From Haloterrigena turkmenica DSM 5511 (lineage in GTDB: Archaea > Halobacteriota > Halobacteria > Halobacteriales > Natrialbaceae): a stretch of DNA of 64,000 nucleotides. The stretch covers positions 310,001 through 374,000 of the forward strand of contig NC_013743.1 in assembly GCF_000025325.1 (NCBI RefSeq). The letters are read 5' to 3'. Shown in pieces: positions 58,049-64,000 of the stretch. The notes under the pieces are model-generated. The model was not told the origin of the DNA and did no database searches. It was given only the letters and a program-made list of their open reading frames with translations. Within the stretch, counting starts at the first letter, position 1; the number at the start of each line of letters is the position of its first letter. The position numbers and the translations under genes are program-made.

Positions 58049-60151
58049 TCAACTAGACTGCCCGTTGAACGCCAGCGTAACGAGCTTTCGCTCGGCCGCT
58101 CGCAGGTGGTAATGGTACGTTGGGGGCGTGATGTCGAGGGCATCGGCGAGGTCCTCGCCGGTGCTCTCTCGCGGCCACTCGAAGAACCCGCTGTAGTGGG
58201 CCGCCTGTAACGCCTCGAACTGCTTGTCGGTGAGCCGCTCCTCGAGGTGGGTGTCGAGCTGTCGGGCCGACCGCGTGCTCGTCGTCTCGCGTCGGGCCTC
58301 GAGTTCCGTCTCGGGATACCCCTCCCTGATCGCCTCGACCAGCGACCGGGTTTCGACCCGCTGGGGGACCTCGAGGACGAGCGTCGTCGACCCATTCCGC
58401 GCGGTCGCGGTCCGCAACTGGACGTCGAAGGTCCGTAGAATCTCTAAGATCGGCGACGAGGTGACCGTCACCTCGAAGAGAATCTCGTCGTCGCCTTCCG
58501 AGACGATCGAGACCGTCTCGAGCGACGCCCACTCCTCGAGCGGCGTGAGATCGGCGGTGTCCGGCGCGCTGACGAACATGACGACATCGTCGTCCCGTTC
58601 GATAATTCCCTCGATGGTCACCGCCCCCTCGACGTACTCGGCAAACCGGTTCAAGAGCAGTCGCGAATCGTGAACGGCGAGTTCGAGCTCGAGTCGGCTG
58701 TCCGTCAGCATGGCTCGCGTCCGCTCGACCGATCGAATCGCGTGGCCGATCGTCTCGCCGAGTTCGCCGAGAACCTCCAGTTCGCTGTCGCCGACCGAGT
58801 CGACCCCCGCCACGTGGACGAGCAAGACGCCGTACTGGCGTTCGGTATCGGTCAGCGGGACCGCCAGAATCGTCTGATAGCCGTAGGTCAACGCCTCCTT
58901 TCGACGCCGATCCCAGCCGTCGGCCTCGAGCACGTTCCGGACGATCTGCACGCGGCCGGTCTCGAGGGTCTCCGCGACCAGGGAGAGTTCGGGCGCGCAC
59001 TCACCGTCGTCGCGAACGCGGTCGATAAAGGCCGCGTCGATGCCGGCCCAGGCCGTCGGCTCGGACGGCTCGTCGTCGCTTGAGGCGATCCAGGCGAAGC
59101 AGTAGCGCTCGGTGTCGGCCAGCCGCTCGCACACCGTCGTCTCGATTTCGGTCCGCGTCGAGGCCTGGGCCACGCCGTGATTGATCTCGCGAACGATCTC
59201 GTTGGTGTGATTGAGCCGCGTCAGCTCCTCGTTTTGCTGGGTGAGCGTCCGATCGTGGTCCCGGAGCAGTTGCTCGCGCTCGGCCCGATCGAGCGCCGCC
59301 TCGGTGTTGGCCGCCAGGATGTGCAGCAGTTCCGTCATCGTCTCGTCGAAGCCGTCGACGTCCTCGGTGCCCGCGACCAACACGCCGTGGGTCCCCAGCG
59401 GGACGATCAGTTCGCTCCGGCTCAACGTCTTGGTGTCGGCGTCCCGCGTCACGTCCCCGTAGTAGGCGCTCTCCCCCTCCGAGAACACCTCCCAGACGTG
59501 GCCCTCTCCCTGCTCGAACTGCATCTCCGGATCGACGAGTTCCCGCGACTCGCGGATCGACGCCGCGTGCACTAAGATCCCGTTCGTCGGCTCGAACGTG
59601 TACGCCGCGGCGACGGGCACGTCGAGGATCTCGCCCGCGGTATCGACCGCCGACTGGTAGATCTCCCGTTTCGTGCTCGCACGCATCAGATCCCGCGTCG
59701 TCTCGTGTAACGTCGTCAGCGTCCGCTCGTACCGTCGCTCGCTCTCGCGCAGTTCCGTCTCGGTCCGATACTGGGACACCGCGTTCGTGATCTGGTTCGC
59801 CAACAGCGCGTACTGCTCCTTGCCGGACTCCTTCTGCAGGTACTGGGTCACGCCGGCCGCGATCGCCTCGCTGGCGATCTCCTCCGAGCCCCGCCCCGTA
59901 AACAGAATAAACGGCAGATCCGGATCGCCCTCGCGAACTCGCTCTAACAGCTCTAAGCCCGTCATCTGGGGCATCTCGTAATCGCTGACGATGCAGTCGA
60001 TCTCTCGTTGCTCGAGGATCTCCAGGGCCGCCGTCGCGTTCGTCGCCGCTTCGGCGACGATCGCATCGCGTTCGCGTTCGAGCATTTCGCCGGCGAGATC
60101 GGCAAAGCCCGGTTCGTTGTCGACGATGAGAACGGTGATCGGTTTCGTCAT
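58049..60151 (-). CDS. Receiver-GAF-Bat type regulator (bacterio-opsin-activator-like)
   Basis: A 700-residue regulator. An N-terminal receiver domain has D11, the phosphorylation Asp D57 in I-V-S-D-Y-E-M-P, T85 and K107. A linker helix and two GAF sensor domains follow (~150-290 and ~320-480). Then come a Bat-type domain (~490-620) and a C-terminal HTH_10 (~640-695: L-T-D-K-Q-F-E-A-L-Q-A-A-H-Y, ending in T-Y-H-Y-H-L-R-A-A-E-R-K). It would turn a phosphorelay and ligand or redox input into promoter control. No cognate histidine kinase is adjacent. Confidence 0.9.
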   Translation of the reverse strand: MTKPITVLIVDNEPGFADLAGEMLERERDAIVAEAATNATAALEILEQREIDCIVSDYEMPQMTGLELLERVREGDPDLPFILFTGRGSEEIASEAIAAGVTQYLQKESGKEQYALLANQITNAVSQYRTETELRESERRYERTLTTLHETTRDLMRASTKREIYQSAVDTAGEILDVPVAAAYTFEPTNGILVHAASIRESRELVDPEMQFEQGEGHVWEVFSEGESAYYGDVTRDADTKTLSRSELIVPLGTHGVLVAGTEDVDGFDETMTELLHILAANTEAALDRAEREQLLRDHDRTLTQQNEELTRLNHTNEIVREINHGVAQASTRTEIETTVCERLADTERYCFAWIASSDDEPSEPTAWAGIDAAFIDRVRDDGECAPELSLVAETLETGRVQIVRNVLEADGWDRRRKEALTYGYQTILAVPLTDTERQYGVLLVHVAGVDSVGDSELEVLGELGETIGHAIRSVERTRAMLTDSRLELELAVHDSRLLLNRFAEYVEGAVTIEGIIERDDDVVMFVSAPDTADLTPLEEWASLETVSIVSEGDDEILFEVTVTSSPILEILRTFDVQLRTATARNGSTTLVLEVPQRVETRSLVEAIREGYPETELEARRETTSTRSARQLDTHLEERLTDKQFEALQAAHYSGFFEWPRESTGEDLADALDITPPTYHYHLRAAERKLVTLAFNGQSS

Positions 60152-60260
60152 TGGTTACCAGTAGCGCCAGTTGTTGCAGTCCACTGAGGGATCACCGAGC
60201 GGGTACTAAATAATTAGGTTCTCGAGCGACAACGCCGTCGGACAGTTCTCGCGGCGGCTA

Positions 60261-60680
60261 TCAGGGAAGTCGCCGTTCGAATCGATACCTCTCGGCTCGC
60301 TTGACGTTCGGATGATCGATTTCGGGTTCCGTGAGTCGGAGATACGTGTTTTTTCGTCCGGCGGCCTCGAGCGGCACCCAGTACAGTTCGTCGGTATCTT
60401 TGCACCGAACCGCGAAGGCGTCGATATCGCCGTCGTAATCGGTCAGTGCAACGGTTCCGTCGACGGTGGTTTTGCTCGCAGTTTTGAACCGAACGACCTC
60501 GTCTTCGATCCACCCCGTCTTACACTGTACGCGACGCAGTCCGTGTTCCGTATCCACGACGAGATCGTATCTATCGTTATCCCCGAACGGGATCGAAACG
60601 GAGTATCCGTGCTCGATCAGCGCGGCGATGATCTGCGCCTCCGTTTCGTCGCCGGTCTGTTTCGTGTTCCGCGGTGCCAT
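60261..60680 (-). CDS. PD-(D/E)XK nuclease-like protein (group I intron-type PDDEXK_5 family)
   Basis: A 139-residue protein with the core of a small endonuclease: an early Glu in G-D-E-T-E-A-Q-I-I-A-A-L, D in N-D-R-Y-D-L-V-V-D, and Q-C-K in R-R-V-Q-C-K-T-G, forming E...D...(Q)xK. The first helix and spacing match small host-encoded PD-(D/E)XK proteins related to intron endonucleases. No intron is nearby. The ATG at 60680 is chosen over one at 60701, because the family starts near A-P-R-N-T-K-Q-T-G-D-E. Target unknown. Confidence 0.75.
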   Translation of the reverse strand: MAPRNTKQTGDETEAQIIAALIEHGYSVSIPFGDNDRYDLVVDTEHGLRRVQCKTGWIEDEVVRFKTASKTTVDGTVALTDYDGDIDAFAVRCKDTDELYWVPLEAAGRKNTYLRLTEPEIDHPNVKRAERYRFERRLP

Positions 60681-61041
60681 AACAGCGCTCTCGCTCGGCA
60701 TCCATCATAAACGTCAGAACGGTTCGTCAAACGATCTATTCGAAGCGTCGAGTTTCGTCTGCTGCAGCCACTCAACTTCTCAATTCCCACTACGCACTGT
60801 TCCTCGTATTGATCGTGAGAAGGATTCGAGACGGTAGTTGATCCTCAAATACTCGTCAACACCGAACGATCCGCTCATCGAATTGAGGTCGAAAAGCGCT
60901 CGGAGCGAGAGTTGAACTGCCTGAACTCACCTGCCTCGGTTGGCTCGTTCCGTCGTTCAACTCCCTTATTTCCGTCTTTCCGCTCATCAGTGACGAGCAC
61001 ACGCTATGCGGTACTCGTCGGTTGTTGTTCGCGGAAGAAGA

Positions 61042-61114
61042 CGCCCGGAGCGGGATTTGAACCCGCGTCACGACCGTGACAGGGTCGTATGATGGGCCAC
61101 TACACCATCCGGGC
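61042..61114 (-). tRNA. tRNA-Asp (GUC), copy 1
   Basis: A 73-nt cloverleaf on the minus strand. The acceptor stem is GCCCGGA/TCCGGGC with discriminator G. Anticodon stem CGACC/GGTCG holds loop CUGUCAC, giving GUC (Asp). The T arm GCGGG-TTCAAAT-CCCGC is regular. CCA is not encoded. Upstream flank (61115-61155) contains a TATA-like TTAATACCG, shared with copy 2. Confidence 0.95.
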
Positions 61115-61426
61115 TTCCAACGCAACTCATCGTTTCCCGGTGACGGTATTAAGGGTTGTGTTCTGGATATTATTCAGCTGTCTTATCATTATCGAAGACC
61201 GTCTCCCGTTTGGCGCTCCTCGAAGTAGTCAACCGAGATAGAGCATATTTCCCAGGGATCACTTCGATCTATCTGCGGAAAAAGGCTCCTACAGTGGGAT
61301 TCAACCATCAAACCCCGCTCACCTTGCGCGGTCGTTCGTGCGGTTCGGGCCCTTCTTACCGGCTCCGGTCCCAGAACACTCGCGAACAACGAACTGGCCG
61401 TTCACCGAATTGAAATTGGAAGAAGA
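61115..61426. other. Spacer between the two tRNA-Asp genes
   Basis: The 312 bp hold no convincing gene. The first ~40 bp match the flank beyond copy 2 (61500-61540) except for a few changes, so the duplication included the promoter. The bases just before copy 2 (GGAAGAAGA) also match those before copy 1. Confidence 0.6.
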
Positions 61427-61499
61427 CGCCCGGAGCGGGATTTGAACCCGCGTCACGACCGTGACAGGGTCGTATGATGGGCCACTACACCATCCGGGC
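61427..61499 (-). tRNA. tRNA-Asp (GUC), copy 2
   Basis: Identical to copy 1 over all 73 positions, on the same strand, 385 bp away. The flanks are also similar (CTTCCAACGCAACTCATCG on both). Two equal genes raise tRNA-Asp supply, useful in a proteome so rich in aspartate; that link is inference. Confidence 0.95.
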
Positions 61500-61816
61500 T
61501 TCCAACGCAACTCATCGTTTCCCGGAGACAGTATTAAGACTTTCCAATTGATCACCGTGTGGTACGGCGAATCGAAACACGGAGGCTCCCTCGAGCCCAC
61601 CCAATGACACACCTCCACACGCTCCACAAGGAATTTAACTGATACTGGGGTACTGTCGCACGTGATCGGTGCCTCCGGTCAGGGCCGCTCCGGTCGAGTA
61701 GCCGCGCTACCCGCTCGAGTTAGTAACCGTTAAATGCGTCCCGGCGGTATTCTGCTGTAGTATCTCGTGACAGCCGCTTCTCTCCCGATAGCCGACACGC
61801 ACACCAACCCCAACAC
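61500..61816. promoter_or_regulatory. Upstream region of the RNA polymerase operon
   Basis: No gene is seen in these 317 bp. The left end carries the tRNA-Asp copy 2 promoter (minus strand). AT-rich spots at 61630-61640 (GGAATTTAAC) and 61727-61734 (GTTAAATG) are possible TATA elements for rpoH on the plus strand, with a leader of about 60 nt from the nearer one. Confidence 0.4.
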
Positions 61817-62044
61817 ATGGTAGACGTAAGCCAACACGAACTCGTTCCGGAGCACACCGTACTCGACGAGGACGCGCTCGAGGAAGTCCTCGACGAGTAT
61901 GCCATCGACCGCACAGACCTGCCGAAAATCAAGCGCAGCGATCCCGCCCTACCGGACGATGCGGAGATCGGAGACGTTATCAAAATCGTTCGGAACTCAC
62001 GGACAGCCGACCAGGCAGTCGTATACCGACTCGTGGTGGAATAA
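61817..62044 (+). CDS. rpoH: DNA-directed RNA polymerase subunit H (Rpo5)
   Basis: A 75-residue subunit equal to the C-terminal domain of eukaryotic Rpb5; it helps bind downstream DNA. It shows the family pattern: L-V-P-E-H at the start, [10 protein letters not shown] in the middle, [13 protein letters not shown] and Y-R-L-V-V-E at the end. The stop is directly before the ATG of rpoB'', the standard archaeal order H-B''-B'-A'-A''. Confidence 0.97.
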   Translation: MVDVSQHELVPEHTVLDEDALEEVLDEYAIDRTDLPKIKRSDPALPDDAEIGDVIKIVRNSRTADQAVVYRLVVE

Positions 62045-63619
62045 ATGTCAATGGAACTCAATCGCGAGAAACGGCGAGAGATCTCGCGCGAATACTTCGC
62101 GAAGGAACGGATCGCCGAACACCACTACCGATCGTTCAACGCCTTCCTCAACCGAGGGATGCAGGAAGTCGTCGACGAGAAGGAGACGATCGACACGGAC
62201 ATCGGCGACAAGGAAGGGGAGGAACCCGTTCACGTCAAACTCGGCGACGTCCGCGTCGTGACCCCCCGCGTCAGGGAGGCGGACGGCTCGGAAGAGTTGC
62301 TCTATCCGCAGGAAGCCCGGCTGCGCAACATTACGTACTCCGCGCCGGTCTTCATGGAAATGTCTATCGTCAAAGGCGAGGAGGGCGACCAGCGGGTCGT
62401 CGACTCCACCGAGACGAAGATCGGTCGGATGCCGATCATGGTCGGCTCCGACAAGTGTAACATCGCCGGCTTCTCCGACGAGGAACTCGTCGAGATCGGC
62501 GAAGACCCTGCAGACCCGGGCGGCTACTTCATCGTCAACGGCTCCGAGCGGGTGCTGATGACCAGCGAGGACCTCGCACCAAACAAGATCCTCGCCGAGT
62601 ACGACACCAAGTACGGCGACGAGATTCAGGTCGCCAAGACCTTCTCCCAGCGCCGTGGCTACCGCGCGCTCGTTCTCTGCGAACGAAACCGCGAGGGACT
62701 GCTCGAGGTCTCGTTCCCGTCGGTATCGGGCTCGATCAACTTCGTCACGCTCGTCCGCGCGCTGGGTCTGGAAAGCGACGAGGAGATCGTCCACAAGGTC
62801 TCGAACGACCCCGAGGTCGTCAAGTACATGCTGGAGAACCTCGAGGCCGCCGAGGTTCAAAGCGAAGAGGAGGCCATCGAGGAACTCGGGAAGCGCGTCG
62901 CCTCCGGCCAGGGGAAGAACTACCAGCTCAAGCGCGCGAACTACGTCATCGACCGCTATCTCCTGCCGCATCTCCACGAGGACGGCGTCGAGGAGGAAGA
63001 CGTCCGCATCAACAAGGCCCACTACCTCTGCCGGATGGCCGAGGCCTGCTTCGAACTCGCGCTGGGTCGGCGCGACTCGGACGACAAGGACCACTACGCG
63101 AACAAGCGCCTGAAGGTCAGCGGCGACCTGATGAAAGACCTGTTCCGGACCGCGCTGAACAAGCTGGCCCGGGACGTTAAGTACCAGCTCGAGCGCGCCA
63201 ACATGCGAAACCGGAACCTCTCGGTCTCGACGGTCGTCCGCTCGGACGTCCTGACCGAGCGCTTAGAGCACCCGATCGCGACGGGCAACTGGGTCGGCGG
63301 CCGCTCCGGCGTCTCGCAGCTGGTCGACCGAACGGACTTCATGGGCGTTCTGAGCCACCTGCGCCGCCTTCGGAGCCCGCTTTCCCGCTCACAGCCGCAC
63401 TTCGAAGCGCGGGACTTACACGCGACCCAGTGGGGTCGCATCGGGCCCTCGGAGACGCCCGAGGGACCGAACTGTGGGTTGGTGAAGAACTTCGCGCAGT
63501 CGATGGAACTCTCCCAGAACGTCGAGGACGAACAGGAACTCAAACGCGAACTGGCATCGATGGGCGTCGAGGGGATTCCCGGCCTCGAGGGCATCGAACG
63601 ATCGACCGCAGACGACTGA
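62045..63619 (+). CDS. rpoB2: DNA-directed RNA polymerase subunit B'' (Rpo2N)
   Basis: A 524-residue protein covering the N-terminal half of the second largest subunit, which is split in haloarchaea. Landmarks are Y-R-S-F-N-A-F-L-N-R-G-M, Y-F-I-V-N-G-S-E-R-V-L, and H-L-R-R-L-R-S-P-L-S-R followed by W-G-R-I-G-P-S-E-T-P-E-G-P-N-C-G near the end. The ATG directly follows the rpoH stop. It is followed after six bases by rpoB'. Confidence 0.97.
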   Translation: MSMELNREKRREISREYFAKERIAEHHYRSFNAFLNRGMQEVVDEKETIDTDIGDKEGEEPVHVKLGDVRVVTPRVREADGSEELLYPQEARLRNITYSAPVFMEMSIVKGEEGDQRVVDSTETKIGRMPIMVGSDKCNIAGFSDEELVEIGEDPADPGGYFIVNGSERVLMTSEDLAPNKILAEYDTKYGDEIQVAKTFSQRRGYRALVLCERNREGLLEVSFPSVSGSINFVTLVRALGLESDEEIVHKVSNDPEVVKYMLENLEAAEVQSEEEAIEELGKRVASGQGKNYQLKRANYVIDRYLLPHLHEDGVEEEDVRINKAHYLCRMAEACFELALGRRDSDDKDHYANKRLKVSGDLMKDLFRTALNKLARDVKYQLERANMRNRNLSVSTVVRSDVLTERLEHPIATGNWVGGRSGVSQLVDRTDFMGVLSHLRRLRSPLSRSQPHFEARDLHATQWGRIGPSETPEGPNCGLVKNFAQSMELSQNVEDEQELKRELASMGVEGIPGLEGIERSTADD

Positions 63620-63625
63620 TCAATC

Positions 63626-64000
63626 ATGAGCAGCCAACAACGAGACGCGAAAGTGTACGTCAACGGGTCGCTGGTGGGGACCCATCCCGATCCGCACGAG
63701 CTAGCCGAACAGATCCGCGAAGCGCGACGCATCGGTGACGTTTCCGAGATGGTCAACGTCTCGGTGAAAGAGCGCACCCGCGAAGTGATCGTCAACGCCG
63801 ACGCCGGCCGCGCGCGACGACCCCTGTTGGTCGTCGAGGACGGCGAACCGCGCATCTCCCAACAGGAGATCGAGGCGCTGCAGGACGGCGACCTCGAGTT
63901 CGACGATCTCGTCGACCACGGCTACGTCGAATTCATTGACGCCGAGGAGGAAGAGGACATCCTCGTGGCCGTCGACGAAGAGCACCTCACGGAGAAGCAC
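63626..64000 (+). CDS. rpoB1: DNA-directed RNA polymerase subunit B' (Rpo2C), N-terminal part (cut by window edge)
   Basis: The first 125 codons are in the window. They start S-S-Q-Q-R-D-A-K-V-Y-V-N-G-S-L-V-G-T-H and include R-R-P-L-L-V-V-E-D-G, a conserved strand of the second half of the subunit. It completes the split subunit with B'' and will carry the catalytic lysines and zinc site beyond the right edge. The spacing of six bases implies one operon with rpoH and rpoB''. Confidence 0.95.
   Translation, partial: MSSQQRDAKVYVNGSLVGTHPDPHELAEQIREARRIGDVSEMVNVSVKERTREVIVNADAGRARRPLLVVEDGEPRISQQEIEALQDGDLEFDDLVDHGYVEFIDAEEEEDILVAVDEEHLTEKH

Noticed and set aside
61319-61627. 102-codon minus-strand frame across tRNA-Asp copy 2
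   Set aside because: It reads through a tRNA gene and repeats the same peptide as a frame across copy 1, so it only reflects the duplicated tRNA.

Overview
The window is a high-GC, gene-dense chromosomal segment of a halophilic archaeon (class Halobacteria). The evidence is the acidic proteins, a TFB transcription factor, an archaeal MCM helicase, rpoH followed by a split rpoB''/rpoB', Tat-dependent signal peptides, a PGF-CTERM surface protein, haloarchaeal Htr and Bat-type regulators, and TATA boxes about 25-30 nt upstream of many start codons (leaderless transcripts). Gene content would suit a Natrialbales-like genus, but that is inference only. Two genes are cut by the window edges: an ABC-2 permease at the left and rpoB' at the right.

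Layout. 1-3.3 kb: ABC-2 permease end, zinc-ribbon membrane protein, alpha/beta hydrolase, MDR reductase. 3.4-9.8 kb: an inorganic-carbon block with a beta-carbonic anhydrase, a TRIC/UPF0126 channel, the two-gene DAB bicarbonate pump (dabB-dabA, overlapping) and an Lrp/AsnC regulator; a palindrome sits in the dabB promoter. 9.9-11.2 kb: small membrane proteins, a cold-shock protein and a cupin. 11.2-14.6 kb: an iron-type ABC importer (permease, ATPase, Tat lipoprotein) with the same DtxR-like palindrome before two of its genes. 14.6-20.4 kb: chemotaxis transducer, Ski2-like helicase, DUF7504-like protein, BofA-like protein. 20.5-24.5 kb: tRNA-Pro with a nearby copy of its 3' end, then gene-poor and secreted-protein genes including a PGF-CTERM glycoprotein and a Tat zinc carboxypeptidase-like protein. 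24.7-29.2 kb: DUF502 protein, mcm, tfb.

29.3-43 kb: threonine synthase with an upstream HTH regulator, then a complete LysW-type arginine pathway on the minus strand (argG-argH, then lysW-lysX-argC-argB-argD-lysK-argF), largely with overlapping stop and start codons. The 54-codon carrier protein gene lysW is at 38037-38201. Short hairpin-forming repeats lie between these genes and also inside the argG and argH reading frames. 43-57.5 kb: RNA ligase-like protein, XPD helicase, CDF transporter, phosphoesterase, a coiled-coil protein beside a HerA-like ATPase that diverges from two paralogous membrane RCK-C proteins, an M29 peptidase-like protein, a tubby-like protein, an HVO_0476-like zinc protein, and two tandem PIMT-type methyltransferases. 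57.5-64 kb: a convergent spacer with a duplicated G-rich element, a receiver-GAF-Bat regulator, a PD-(D/E)XK protein, two tandem tRNA-Asp genes and the RNA polymerase genes rpoH-rpoB''-rpoB'.

No CRISPR array, rRNA, intact transposase or integrase was recognised. The strongest candidates for something little described are the coding palindromic repeats in argG/argH, the regulated DAB/carbonic anhydrase block, the HerA/RCK-C neighbourhood, and the G-rich repeats confined to convergent spacers.
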